From assembly GCA_030600865.1 (NCBI GenBank), contig JAUVUS010000005.1, positions 1 to 17,133 on the forward strand: a DNA stretch of 17,133 nucleotides. The letters are read 5' to 3'. Origin of the DNA: Bacteroidales bacterium. Lineage in GTDB: Bacteria; Bacteroidota; Bacteroidia; Bacteroidales; UBA12077. Shown here in pieces: positions 7,606-15,202 of the stretch. Position 1 is the stretch's first letter. Every line of letters starts with the position of its first letter. The notes below the pieces were generated by a model. It saw only the letters and a list, made by a program, of their open reading frames with translations. It ran no database searches and had not been told where the DNA came from. The translations under genes were made by a program, and so were the position numbers.

Positions 7606-8247
7606 TTAGAATCTTACTCCAATACGTATTCCGGAAGTAGCTGTTAAACCAAAATCATAATTACTTGATTCTCTTTGAGTAATTGTTCCATCAACAGTAA
7701 CTTCCTTATTTTTACGATAAGAAAAACCCGGAGCAAACTCAGCGCCTATATAAAAATTATCAAAAACATAATAATCAAATCCGGTTACAATATTAAATCC
7801 AACACCTAAATATCCTCCACCAAGGTTTTCATCTTCTGTTGTTGTACCGCCAACTTTTGTTTCTCTTTTGCTTGAGTATGTTGAAAATGGTATTTCTCCT
7901 CCTACATATACCAGAAACTTTTCGCTTCCAAAATGTTTTTCAATTCCCGGAGCGATGGAAAGATAAAAATTTGTATTTTTAATATAATCATCAATTGCCG
8001 GATCTACATTGGTGTATGTTTTATTGCCACCAAAACCTAATCCAATACCAGCTCGGATGGCAAGGTCTGATGAAATAAAATACCGTCCTTTAATAAGTGG
8101 CATTTGAAACATTGGGCCAGCACCGGCATCGAATATAGCTGCCGGATCAAAATTAAAATCAATGGCATACTTACCCTTACTTTCCTGGGCATTTGTGTTT
8201 GCGAAAACAAATACACTAATAAATAAAATACTAATAATTTTTTTCAT
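7606..8247 (-). CDS. Outer-membrane beta-barrel protein
   Basis: A 213-residue exported protein with signal peptide MKKIISILFISVFVFANTNA and cleavage before Gln. The mature part alternates polar and hydrophobic residues in strand-length segments with many Gly, Tyr and Phe residues (for example GYLGVGFNIVTGFDYYVFDN), and ends in a terminal Phe (GIRIGVRF). This is the pattern of the small porin-like or OmpA-barrel (8-10 strand) proteins common in Bacteroidota. No OmpA peptidoglycan-binding domain is present. The function (pore, adhesin or structural) is not visible. It is a single-gene unit, with its own terminator downstream and no neighbour close upstream (115 bases to the queG stop). Confidence 0.82.
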   Translation of the reverse strand: MKKIISILFISVFVFANTNAQESKGKYAIDFNFDPAAIFDAGAGPMFQMPLIKGRYFISSDLAIRAGIGLGFGGNKTYTNVDPAIDDYIKNTNFYLSIAPGIEKHFGSEKFLVYVGGEIPFSTYSSKRETKVGGTTTEDENLGGGYLGVGFNIVTGFDYYVFDNFYIGAEFAPGFSYRKNKEVTVDGTITQRESSNYDFGLTATSGIRIGVRF

Positions 8248-8260
8248 TTTTAAATAATTT

Positions 8261-8318
8261 AATGCGTTTATAATTTAAAACTATCTATTAAACAAACTTT
8301 TGACAAATAAAACGCATT
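8261..8318. repeat. Inverted repeat (AATGCGTT/AACGCATT) upstream of the outer-membrane protein gene
   Basis: AATGCGTT at 8261-8268 and AACGCATT at 8311-8318 are perfect inverted copies 42 bases apart, starting 14 bases before the ATG at 8247. They bracket the expected promoter of the beta-barrel gene. CG-containing octamers are uncommon in such AT-rich DNA. They could be operator half-sites or the stem of a leader structure. The function is unknown. Confidence 0.35.
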
Positions 8319-8362
8319 TTATTAGAATTAACTAAAAAAAGCATAAAATATTTTTGTGATTT

Positions 8363-9283
8363 TTATGACTCTAAAAATTCAACATTCCTTTTAAATCCTT
8401 CGAATTTAGCTCTTTCTAAAGGAGAGTTTTTAAATATCTTTTTAAAAGTTGGTCCATCTAGTTTTAGCCATTCAGTTTTAGATAGATTTTTTAACTCATC
8501 TGATAAATTAAAGACTTCTTCATTATGTGGTTTCAATTTTGAGTTCCATGGACAAACATCCTGGCAAATATCACAACCAAAAATCCAGTCTTTCCATGTC
8601 CCTTTCATTTCTTCGGGCAAATCTTCCTTCTTTTCAATGGTTAAATAAGAAATACATTTTCGGGCATCCAAGCGATAAGGACTTAATGCATTTGTCGGGC
8701 AAGCATCTATACATTTAGTACAGGTTCCACAATAATCCTTTATAGATTTATCGTATTTCAGTTCCAAATCAATAATTAACTCACCAATAAAAACGAACGA
8801 ACCGAATTCCTTTGATATTAAATTCGTATTTTTCCCAATCCAACCCAAACCTGATTTTGCAGCCCAAACTTTATCCATTACGGGTGCCGAATCCACAAAA
8901 GTACGACCACTTACATCTCCAATTTCAATTTGAATAAATTCTAATAAATCGTACAACTTTTCTTTTATAACAAAATGATAATCTTTACCATATGCGTATT
9001 TAGAAATTTTGTATGTATTATCTTTTTGAAGTTTTTCCGGGTAATAATTAAGCAAAACTGAAATAATAGATTTCGCTCCCTTAACTAATTTTCCTGGATC
9101 TGTTCGTTTTTCAAAATTATTTTCCATGTAATTCATTTCACCATGGAAACCATTATTGAGCCATTCTTGCAGTAGTTGAGATTCATTATCGAGAAATTTA
9201 GCCTTTGAGATTCCAACAGCAGAAAAGCCAAGTTCAAGTGCTTTTTGTTTAATTTTCTTAGTATTTAAATCTCTTATATCCAT
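8363..9283 (-). CDS. queG: Epoxyqueuosine reductase
   Basis: A 306-residue QueG, the cobalamin- and iron-sulfur-dependent enzyme that reduces epoxyqueuosine to queuosine in the wobble position of certain tRNAs, in the cytoplasm. The N-terminal part has the family motif [20 protein letters not shown] with the catalytic Asp131, followed by [12 protein letters not shown]. Two [4Fe-4S] sites are complete: Cys185, 188, 191 and 195 ([12 protein letters not shown]) with Cys210, and Cys237, 240 and 244 ([11 protein letters not shown]). It lacks the C-terminal HEAT-like extension of the 379-residue E. coli protein; lengths near 310 are usual in Bacteroidota. It lies 130 bases downstream of the SUF cluster on the same strand, so a cluster-requiring enzyme may be co-transcribed with cluster assembly, although repeat debris lies between. 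Confidence 0.95.
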   Translation of the reverse strand: MDIRDLNTKKIKQKALELGFSAVGISKAKFLDNESQLLQEWLNNGFHGEMNYMENNFEKRTDPGKLVKGAKSIISVLLNYYPEKLQKDNTYKISKYAYGKDYHFVIKEKLYDLLEFIQIEIGDVSGRTFVDSAPVMDKVWAAKSGLGWIGKNTNLISKEFGSFVFIGELIIDLELKYDKSIKDYCGTCTKCIDACPTNALSPYRLDARKCISYLTIEKKEDLPEEMKGTWKDWIFGCDICQDVCPWNSKLKPHNEEVFNLSDELKNLSKTEWLKLDGPTFKKIFKNSPLERAKFEGFKRNVEFLES

Positions 9284-9290
9284 TTTAATT

Positions 9291-9358
9291 AACCACTAAG
9301 ACACGGAGAATACTAAGATACACAAAATTACTTTGAACAAGGAACTAGTAACTTGAAA
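9291..9358. repeat. Repeat debris between the DUF59 gene and queG
   Basis: The gap between queG and the DUF59 gene (9284-9413) contains AACCACTAAGACACGGAGAA at 9291 onward, then a degenerate second unit (TACTAAGATACACAAA), and a short AACTAGTAACTTGAAACTT stretch. CACTAAGACAC-type and AACTTGAAACTT-type tandem debris is familiar from Bacteroidota intergenic regions, often next to small mobile or decaying genes such as GxxExxY. No coding remnant of more than a few codons is readable here. The tandem similarity is seen; the origin is inferred from memory of similar sequences. Confidence 0.4.
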
Positions 9359-9413
9359 CTTCTTTCAGATCAAATAAAACCTTAATAATTTGGATTATGT
9401 CTTTTAACAAAAA

Positions 9414-9734
9414 CTAAAGCAACCCTAGATCAAGCATCGCTTCTTCGCTCATCAGGCTTTTATCCCAAGGCGGATCAAAAACCAAATTAATTTTTGCTTC
9501 TTTCACTCCTTCGATGGCATTGGTTTTTTCATTCACTTCACCAAGAAGTTGGTCAGCCATTGGACAGTTTGGGGCTGTTAAAGTCATTTTTATTTCAACC
9601 TTTTTGTCATCATCAACGTCGATGGCATAAATAAGCCCAAGGTCGTATATATTTACAGGAATCTCAGGATCGAAAATCTCTTTTAGCGTTTTTACAATTT
9701 CCGCTTCTAAAGCCATAAAATCATTTTGTTCCAT
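9414..9734 (-). CDS. DUF59/MIP18-family iron-sulfur assembly protein (SufT-like)
   Basis: A 106-residue DUF59 (MIP18/FeS_assembly_P) protein, the single-domain type annotated as SUF system Fe-S assembly protein. Family motifs are DPEIPVNIYDLGLIY near the N-terminus, TLTAPNCPMADQL with the conserved Cys in the centre, and FDPPWDKSLMSEEA near the C-terminus. Such proteins help mature Fe-S proteins; the longer SufT of Staphylococcus is related. I chose the ATG at 9732-9734. A reading two codons longer would need a TTG start and would leave only five bases after the sufE stop. AAAGAG lies a few bases upstream of the ATG. It is the penultimate gene of the SUF cluster, 11 bases after sufE, and ends with TAG. 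Confidence 0.9.
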   Translation of the reverse strand: MEQNDFMALEAEIVKTLKEIFDPEIPVNIYDLGLIYAIDVDDDKKVEIKMTLTAPNCPMADQLLGEVNEKTNAIEGVKEAKINLVFDPPWDKSLMSEEAMLDLGLL

Positions 9735-9745
9735 AATCAATCTCT

Positions 9746-10171
9746 TTAATTTCCTATTTTTGCATTATATGCCATAGCATACAATTTCATTTGCTTAACC
9801 ATTGCCAACAGACCATTCGATCGCGTAGGCGATAAGTTTTGTTGTAATCCAATCTTATCAATAAAATATAATTCATTATTTAGGATATCAGCAGGTTTTT
9901 GCCCACTTAAAACCCGAACCAACAGAGCCGCAATACCTTTTGTAATAATTGCATCACTATCAGCTGAATATTTCACCACGTCACCTTCCATTTCGGCAAA
10001 AAGCCAAACTTTCGACTGGCAACCTTCAATTAAATATTCTTGTGTTTTATATTTAGGATCAATAACCGAAAGGTCTTTACTAAGCTCAATTAAGTAATTG
10101 TACTTATCCATCCAATCATCAAATACCGAAAACTCTTCAATAATTTCGTCTTGTTGTTCGTTTAATGTCAT
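9746..10171 (-). CDS. sufE: SufE family sulfur acceptor
   Basis: A 141-residue SufE, which takes persulfide sulfur from the SufS active site and passes it to the SufBCD scaffold. The acceptor Cys51 is in IEGCQSKVW, the family's invariant loop. Other conserved segments are FDDWMDKYNYLIELSKDL (17-34), DSDAIITKGIAALLVRVLSG and LSPTRSNGLLAMV. The length is normal. It starts 21 bases after sufS and ends 11 bases before the DUF59 gene, so it is part of the same operon. The start codon is ATG and nothing is missing. Confidence 0.96.
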   Translation of the reverse strand: MTLNEQQDEIIEEFSVFDDWMDKYNYLIELSKDLSVIDPKYKTQEYLIEGCQSKVWLFAEMEGDVVKYSADSDAIITKGIAALLVRVLSGQKPADILNNELYFIDKIGLQQNLSPTRSNGLLAMVKQMKLYAMAYNAKIGN

Positions 10172-10192
10172 ATTGATATTTTTTATTGCAAT

Positions 10193-11413
10193 TTAGCTAA
10201 ACATCTGTTTAACAGTCAATAAAGCTTCGTGTAATTTATCAATTTCTTCTTTTGTATTATAAAATGAAAATGAGGCACGAATTGTTCCTTCAATATTAAA
10301 ACGATCCATCAATGGTTCTGCACAATGATGACCAGTACGAACAGCAATTCCCATTTTATCAATTACCATTCCTGCATCGTAATGGTGAATATTATCAAGA
10401 ACGAAAGAGATTACACTTACTTTTTCTTCTGATGTTCCAATAATTCTCAGACCATCGATTGATTCCAGTTTTTTGGTAGCATAATCCAGTAATTCTTTTT
10501 CGTATACAGCAATATTTTCTAATCCAATATCCTGAATATAATTAATGGCTGCTACTAATCCGATTGCTCCAACGTAATTTGGTGTTCCTGCTTCGAATTT
10601 AAATGGCAGTTCGTTAAAAGTAGTTTTTTCGAATGTTACTTTTTTAATCATCTCGCCACCGGTCATGAACGGCGGCATTTCGTTAAGCCATTTTTCTTTA
10701 CCGTATATTACTCCTATTCCATTTGGGCCATATATTTTATGACCTGAAAAAACAAAAAAGTCGCAATCCAGTTCCTGCATATCAATATTACCGTGCTGAA
10801 TGCTTTGAGCACCATCAATTAAAACAGGAATATTTTGTTGATGTGCAATATCAATAAGCTTTTTAACATTATTTACCGTTCCTAATGCATTTGAAACCTG
10901 ATTAACTGCAACAATTTTTGTTTTCGGAGATATTAATTTTTGATATTCATCTAATAATAATTCTCCCTTATCATTTATCGGAATTACTTTTAAAATTGCC
11001 CCTTTTCGTTCGCAAAGCATTTGCCACGGAACAATGTTAGCATGATGTTCTAGTGTAGAAATGATAATCTCATCTCCTTCGGAAATATATTTTTCTCCAA
11101 AAGAAAATGCAATAGTATTGATCGATTCGGTTGTTCCGCTTGTGAAAATTACTTCGTGATCATGCTTAGCATTAATAAATTTCCGAACTGTTTTTCGGGC
11201 ATCTTCGTAACGCTGAGTTAATTGTTCGCTCAGATAATGTACTCCACGATGAATATTACTATTCTCATGAGAATAAATTTTGAGCTCTTCATCGATCACA
11301 ACTTGCGGCTTTTGAGTAGTTGCACCATTATCGAAATAAATCAAAGGTTTATTATAAACCTGTTGATTTAAGATTGGAAAATCATTACGTATTTTTTGAA
11401 TATCTAAACTCAA
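10193..11413 (-). CDS. sufS: Cysteine desulfurase SufS
   Basis: A 406-residue group II cysteine desulfurase, a PLP enzyme that strips sulfur from cysteine to give alanine and an enzyme-bound persulfide. The PLP-binding Lys226 is in FSGHKIYGPNG, the PLP-phosphate contacts are in TSGTTESIN (91-99), and the ring-stacking His is in LEHHANIVPW (121-130). The persulfide-bearing Cys364 is in AVRTGHHCAEPLM. RTGHHCA and the short lobe around it mark SufS rather than IscS, and SufE next door fits that pairing. Length and motifs are complete. It lies 17 bases after sufD on the same strand. Confidence 0.97.
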   Translation of the reverse strand: MSLDIQKIRNDFPILNQQVYNKPLIYFDNGATTQKPQVVIDEELKIYSHENSNIHRGVHYLSEQLTQRYEDARKTVRKFINAKHDHEVIFTSGTTESINTIAFSFGEKYISEGDEIIISTLEHHANIVPWQMLCERKGAILKVIPINDKGELLLDEYQKLISPKTKIVAVNQVSNALGTVNNVKKLIDIAHQQNIPVLIDGAQSIQHGNIDMQELDCDFFVFSGHKIYGPNGIGVIYGKEKWLNEMPPFMTGGEMIKKVTFEKTTFNELPFKFEAGTPNYVGAIGLVAAINYIQDIGLENIAVYEKELLDYATKKLESIDGLRIIGTSEEKVSVISFVLDNIHHYDAGMVIDKMGIAVRTGHHCAEPLMDRFNIEGTIRASFSFYNTKEEIDKLHEALLTVKQMFS

Positions 11414-11430
11414 TTTTTAAGATTTTTAGT

Positions 11431-12798
11431 TTAACAACAATGCATTTGACAATTATTACATCGCGATAATTCACCACGTAAACGCTTATCAACCAAATCC
11501 TGTATTCGCTCTTGTAAAGCAGGAACCTGAATTTTATGAATTACATCATGTGCAAATGCATACATCAGTAAAAGCTTTGCTTCCTTTTTATTAATACCGC
11601 GAGAACGTAAATAAAATAACGCATCCTCATCTAACTGACCAACAGTTGCCCCATGGCTACATTTCACATCATCGGCATAAATTTCCAATTGTGGTTTAGT
11701 ATTAAAATCGGCATCGTCAGTAAGCAAAATATTATTATTTGTCTGGTATGCCAGAGTGTTTTGCGCATCCTTCCTTACTAATACTTTACCATTAAAAGCT
11801 CCTGTGGCAAAATCGTCCAAAACACCTTTAAATAATTGATTACTCGTACAATTAGGATTGGCATGATCAATAAATACATAATTATCAATATGCTGGCCTT
11901 TATCGGTTAAATATAGGCCATAAGTATTGTTTTCACAGCCTTCACCGTTTAATAATACATTTACATTATTTCTGATTAAACCACCGTGTAATGAAATATT
12001 ATTTGCACTTACGCGGCTATCTCTTTCCTGATGGAAATATAAATGAGAAACCTGCTTTGAACCATTATGCTCATTTTGCATTCTTGAAAAATCAAATTGT
12101 GCATTTTCACCAATGTAAAACTCAGAAACTGAATTTGTAACAAAATTAGGCATTGATAATGTATGGTCACACACAACAATTGATGCCTGACTATTCTCTT
12201 CAAGAATAAATAAATTACGATGTTGAGTCAATCCCTCCTCATCGTCCATTAATATATTTATAATCTGAATTGGTTTCTCAATTACAACCCCTTTAGGAAC
12301 ATATAAGAAAACGCCATCTTTTACAAATGCTGTATTTAATGCAACTAAACCTTCATTTTCAAAACCGGCATATTTAGCGAAATGCTTTTTAACCAAATCA
12401 GGATATAATTCTGCAGCTTTTTGAAAACTCCCAATTATAACACCTCCCGGGAGTTCTTGAATTAAATTTTCTCTATCGTAATACCAACCATTTAAAAGAA
12501 GAATAACTTTAGTATTTAAATCCGGAACATCACATTTAAAAATATCATCAACCTGAAATTCAATATTCTTAGGTGATAAATACATTTTATAAGTATTATC
12601 AAACTCCTTATTCAGATCGGTATATTTATAATTCTCATTTTTTTTATCAGGAATACCCAGCTTTTTAAATTGTTCAAATGCTTTTTCACGAACTTCATTG
12701 ATATAATCAGGCAAGTCGTTTTTAATTAAATCCTGATTCTCCTGATATAATTCAATGAAACGTTCTTTAGTATCCGTTTTAATTGTTTCTAAGCTCAT
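11431..12798 (-). CDS. sufD: SUF scaffold protein SufD with a Cys-rich tail
   Basis: A 455-residue SufD, the SufB paralogue that completes the SufB-SufC2-SufD scaffold on which [Fe-S] clusters form. The parallel beta-helix core includes LTQHRNLFILEENSQASIV. The C-terminal hallmark is CSHGATVGQLDEDALFYLRSRGI with Cys380 and His382, the residues equivalent to those needed for assembly in other SufD proteins. After the usual helical end comes a tail rich in cysteine: Cys447, Cys450, His453, Cys454 and Cys455 (RCNNCQMHCC). Such a tail could bind metal or a cluster, or accept sulfur; this is inference. The gene starts 42 bases after the sufC reading frame and is separated from sufS by 17 bases. 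Confidence 0.95.
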   Translation of the reverse strand: MSLETIKTDTKERFIELYQENQDLIKNDLPDYINEVREKAFEQFKKLGIPDKKNENYKYTDLNKEFDNTYKMYLSPKNIEFQVDDIFKCDVPDLNTKVILLLNGWYYDRENLIQELPGGVIIGSFQKAAELYPDLVKKHFAKYAGFENEGLVALNTAFVKDGVFLYVPKGVVIEKPIQIINILMDDEEGLTQHRNLFILEENSQASIVVCDHTLSMPNFVTNSVSEFYIGENAQFDFSRMQNEHNGSKQVSHLYFHQERDSRVSANNISLHGGLIRNNVNVLLNGEGCENNTYGLYLTDKGQHIDNYVFIDHANPNCTSNQLFKGVLDDFATGAFNGKVLVRKDAQNTLAYQTNNNILLTDDADFNTKPQLEIYADDVKCSHGATVGQLDEDALFYLRSRGINKKEAKLLLMYAFAHDVIHKIQVPALQERIQDLVDKRLRGELSRCNNCQMHCC

Positions 12799-12840
12799 AA
12801 CATTGCTTTTAAAAATCCGATTACCGTTCTTTACACTCTA

Positions 12841-13383
12841 TTATTCAACACCTTTCTTCAGCCAGTCATATCCCTTTTCTTCAAGTTCAAGAGCCAGTTC
12901 TTTTCCCCCGGATTTAATTATTTTGCCATTATATAAAACATGAACAAAGTCAGGAACTATATAATCAAGTAATCTTTGATAATGAGTAATTACAATACTT
13001 GCATTATCAGGAGATTTTAATTTATTTACTCCGTTTGCAACCACTTTTAATGCGTCAATATCCAAACCTGAATCCGTTTCATCCAGAATTGATAATTTTG
13101 GTTCCAACATCGCCATCTGGAAAATTTCATTTCTTTTTTTCTCTCCACCTGAAAAACCTTCATTAACCGATCTGCTTACTAAATCTGCATCTAGTTCAAC
13201 TAATTCCTTTTTTTCGCGCATTAGTTTTAAGAAATCTGACGAAGATAAAGGTTCCAGTCCTTTATGTTTTCGCTGCTCATTTACTGCAGTTTTCATAAAG
13301 TTAACCATACTAACACCCGGAATTTCTATCGGATACTGAAATCCAAGGAATATTCCTTCGCTTGCACGCTCTTCAGGAGACAT
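12841..13383 (-). CDS. sufC: SufC ATPase, C-terminal part (downstream of in-frame stop)
   Basis: This open frame of 180 codons is the second part of sufC, beginning with ATG directly after the TAA at 13384-13386. It carries the Q-loop (FLGFQ, Gln16 of this part), the ABC signature FSGGEKKR (77-84), Walker B with the catalytic Glu ([12 protein letters not shown], Glu102) and the H-loop His134 (VITHYQ). Every element after the P-loop is intact, and no frame change is needed to join it to the upstream part. Together the parts have exactly the length of a normal SufC (249 codons including the stop position). SufC hydrolyses ATP to drive the SufB-SufD scaffold. Alone this part has no Walker A and could not bind ATP. 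It may be made by reinitiation, made by readthrough, or not made at all. Confidence 0.85.
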   Translation of the reverse strand: MSPEERASEGIFLGFQYPIEIPGVSMVNFMKTAVNEQRKHKGLEPLSSSDFLKLMREKKELVELDADLVSRSVNEGFSGGEKKRNEIFQMAMLEPKLSILDETDSGLDIDALKVVANGVNKLKSPDNASIVITHYQRLLDYIVPDFVHVLYNGKIIKSGGKELALELEEKGYDWLKKGVE

Positions 13384-13386
13384 TTA
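13381..13386 (-). other. In-frame stop-start junction (TAA-ATG) inside sufC
   Basis: On the minus strand the bases read GAC CTT TTT TAA ATG TCT CCT. The TAA replaces a codon that is normally Glu in this SufC segment (DLF-E-MSPEERA), one substitution from GAA. The ATG directly after it is in the same frame. No insertion or deletion is present. TAA ends most other genes in the window, so the code is not reassigned. Confidence 0.9.
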
Positions 13387-13590
13387 AAAAAGGTCATTTC
13401 CTAAATAAGTTATTTTACCTTCAGTTACTTCAAACAAGTCTCTTCCTACTAACACAGAAGCCAATGTGCTTTTCCCGGAACCATTCGGTCCCATAATAGC
13501 ATGAACCTCTCCTGCTTTTACTTCAAGATTAATTCCTTTCAGAATCTCTTTTCCTTCAATGGATGCGTGTAAATTTTTTATTGATAACAT
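13384..13590 (-). CDS. sufC: SufC ATPase, N-terminal part (ends at in-frame TAA)
   Basis: The first 68 codons of sufC, from ATG at 13588-13590 to TAA at 13384-13386. It carries the first strands (MLSIKNLHASIEGKEILKGI) and a perfect Walker A, GPNGSGKS at residues 34-41 with Lys40, and ends EGKITYLGNDLF. I chose this start because SufC proteins begin here. The longer frame reaching 13632 runs through intergenic repeat debris and its extra 14 residues resemble nothing in the family. In intact SufC this segment continues straight into the SPEERA helix. Here translation should stop in the surface loop between the last strand of the first subdomain and that helix, giving a short ATP-loop fragment. 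Confidence 0.85.
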   Translation of the reverse strand: MLSIKNLHASIEGKEILKGINLEVKAGEVHAIMGPNGSGKSTLASVLVGRDLFEVTEGKITYLGNDLF

Positions 13591-13686
13591 CTTTCTAATA
13601 TTTTGAAAATAGCCTCTAGCAACAAGCTTCAAGCTACAAGTATTTATACTTTATTATTAATTCTTCATTTATAATTCTTAATTAGC
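13591..13686. repeat. Repeat debris between sufB and sufC
   Basis: The 96-base gap is long for this operon (other internal gaps are 11-42 bases). It contains AGCTTCAAGCT, a perfect 11-base palindrome at 13625-13635, inside a longer tract of CTTGTAGCTTGAAGCTTG character on the minus strand. Two direct copies of AATTCTT follow, at 13659-13665 and 13673-13679. This AGCTT/CTTG-rich pattern resembles the terminal arms of small repeat elements such as that at 6017-6199, but no coding remnant or partner arm is visible. No terminator is seen, so transcription can continue from sufB into sufC. Confidence 0.45.
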
Positions 13687-15138
13687 TTATCCAACACTTC
13701 CTTCCAAGCTAATTTGTAAAAGTTTTTGAGCTTCTACGGCAAACTCCATAGGTAGTTTATTTAACACTTCTTTTGCATATCCGTTTACAATTAAACCAAT
13801 TGCATCTTCGGTTTTAATCCCACGCTGGTTACAATAGAAAATTTGGTCTTCACCAATTTTTGATGTAGTAGCTTCATGTTCAACAATTGAATCTTTATTA
13901 TCTACTTCGATATATGGAAAGGTGTGAGCTCCGCATTTATCACCTAATAAAAGGCTATCGCATTGTGAAAAGTTACGGGCATTTGTAGCATTCTTAACTA
14001 CTTTTACCAAACCACGATAACTATTCTGGCTAAATCCGGCAGAAATACCTTTTGAAATAATAAGACTTTTAGTGTTTTTACCAATATGTATCATTTTAGT
14101 TCCTGTATCGGCTTGTTGGTGATTATTAGTTACAGCAACAGAATAAAATTCACCAACCGAATTATCTCCTAATAATAAACAACTTGGATATTTCCAGGTA
14201 ATCGCAGAACCTGTTTCAACTTGAGTCCAGGATATTTTTGAATTTTCACCAACACATTTAGCACGCTTTGTTACAAAATTATAAATACCTCCCTTACCAT
14301 TCTTATCTCCCGGATACCAATTTTGTACTGTTGAATATTTTACTTCAGCATTTTTATTTACAATAATTTCAACAATTGCTGCATGAAGTTGGTTTTCATC
14401 TCTTTGTGGTGCAGTGCAGCCTTCCAGATAGCTAACATAAGAATCATCTTCTGCTATAATCAGTGTTCTCTCAAACTGGCCTGTATTAGCGGCATTAATC
14501 CTAAAATATGTTGATAATTCCATCGGGCATCTTACACCTTTTGGAATATAACAGAAAGAACCATCGCTAAATACAGCAGAATTCAGAGCTGCAAAATAAT
14601 TATCAGTATATGGTACAACTGATCCCATATATTTTTTAATCAGATCGGGATGTTCCTGAACTGCTTCGCTAAACGAACAGAAAATAATTCCTAGTTCCGC
14701 AAGATTCTCTTTAAAAGTAGTTTTTACTGAAACACTATCCATTACAGCGTCAACAGCAATCCCTGAAAGCATCTTTTGTTCGTCTAAGGGAATACCCAAT
14801 TTATCAAAAGTTGCTTTTAATTCAGGGTCAACATCGTCCATGCTTTTTGGTCCAGATGCTTTTTGCTTTGGTACAGAATAATATATTATATCCTGATAAT
14901 TTATTTTTGGAATAATCAAATGAGCCCATTCAGGCATTTTCAAGGTTTGCCAGTAACGAAATGCTTTTAATCTGAACTCCAGCATAAATTCTGGTTCATT
15001 CTTTTTTTGGGAAATAAGCCTGACAACATCCTCGTTCAAACCCTTTGGAATAGCTTCATTCTCAATATCTGTAACAAAACCGTATTTATATTCACCCTGT
15101 GTTACTTCCTTTAATATTTTATCTTGATCTTTTTCCAT
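13687..15138 (-). CDS. sufB: SUF scaffold protein SufB
   Basis: A 483-residue SufB, the core scaffold that receives persulfide from SufE and builds [Fe-S] clusters with SufC and SufD. Key segments are [17 protein letters not shown], the core motif [17 protein letters not shown], then [17 protein letters not shown] (Cys393 and Cys402) and [14 protein letters not shown] (His421). The Cys393-His421 spacing of 28 equals that of the E. coli Cys405-His433 pair, so the assembly site is intact. I place the start at the ATG at 15136-15138 ([12 protein letters not shown]), which matches family length. The frame stays open to an ATG at 15225, but that extension overlaps the likely promoter (15203-15210) and its residues look non-coding. 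It is the first gene of the SUF operon. Confidence 0.96.
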   Translation of the reverse strand: MEKDQDKILKEVTQGEYKYGFVTDIENEAIPKGLNEDVVRLISQKKNEPEFMLEFRLKAFRYWQTLKMPEWAHLIIPKINYQDIIYYSVPKQKASGPKSMDDVDPELKATFDKLGIPLDEQKMLSGIAVDAVMDSVSVKTTFKENLAELGIIFCSFSEAVQEHPDLIKKYMGSVVPYTDNYFAALNSAVFSDGSFCYIPKGVRCPMELSTYFRINAANTGQFERTLIIAEDDSYVSYLEGCTAPQRDENQLHAAIVEIIVNKNAEVKYSTVQNWYPGDKNGKGGIYNFVTKRAKCVGENSKISWTQVETGSAITWKYPSCLLLGDNSVGEFYSVAVTNNHQQADTGTKMIHIGKNTKSLIISKGISAGFSQNSYRGLVKVVKNATNARNFSQCDSLLLGDKCGAHTFPYIEVDNKDSIVEHEATTSKIGEDQIFYCNQRGIKTEDAIGLIVNGYAKEVLNKLPMEFAVEAQKLLQISLEGSVG

Positions 15139-15165
15139 AAATTTGCAAAATCTATATAAAAATTT

Positions 15166-15176
15166 AGCACTGTGCT
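15166..15176. promoter_or_regulatory. Palindrome AGCAC-T-GTGCT in the sufB leader
   Basis: AGCAC (15166-15170) and GTGCT (15172-15176) form a perfect inverted repeat around one central base, 27 bases before the sufB start and downstream of the predicted transcription start. G+C-containing palindromes are rare in this AT-rich DNA, so it may be an operator half-pair or a small leader hairpin. It does not match the Fur or E. coli IscR consensus that I know. Confidence 0.4.
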
Positions 15177-15180
15177 TAAA

Positions 15181-15193
15181 TAGATTAAATCTA
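15181..15193. promoter_or_regulatory. Palindrome TAGATT-A-AATCTA at the predicted sufB transcription start
   Basis: TAGATT (15181-15186) and AATCTA (15188-15193) are perfect inverted copies around one base. They lie just downstream of the -7 element at 15203-15210, where a bound repressor would block initiation. The regulator is unknown; an Rrf2-type or Fur-like protein sensing iron or clusters would be a natural candidate (inference). Confidence 0.45.
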
Positions 15194-15202
15194 AATTGGG
15201 TG

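Noticed and set aside
8527..8718. Plus-strand open frame antisense to queG
   Set aside because: It is a shadow of the Cys-rich QueG region with no recognisable protein features.
9735..9740. A two-codon longer DUF59 protein starting with TTG
   Set aside because: An ATG lies two codons further on, with better spacing from the sufE stop and a purine-rich site.
12009..12203. Short minus-strand frame overlapping sufD
   Set aside because: It is another frame of the same strand inside a well-conserved SufD and codes for nothing recognisable.
12755..12943. Plus-strand open frame across the sufD-sufC junction
   Set aside because: It is antisense to conserved coding sequence on both sides, with no start signal or similarity.
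13384..13386. Reassignment of TAA as a sense codon in this organism
   Set aside because: TAA ends most genes in the window, including sufB, sufD, sufS and sufE. No other gene contains an in-frame stop, so the code is standard.
13591..13632. A longer SufC N-terminus starting at 13632
   Set aside because: The extra 14 residues are translated from repeat debris and precede the family's conserved start MLSIKNL.
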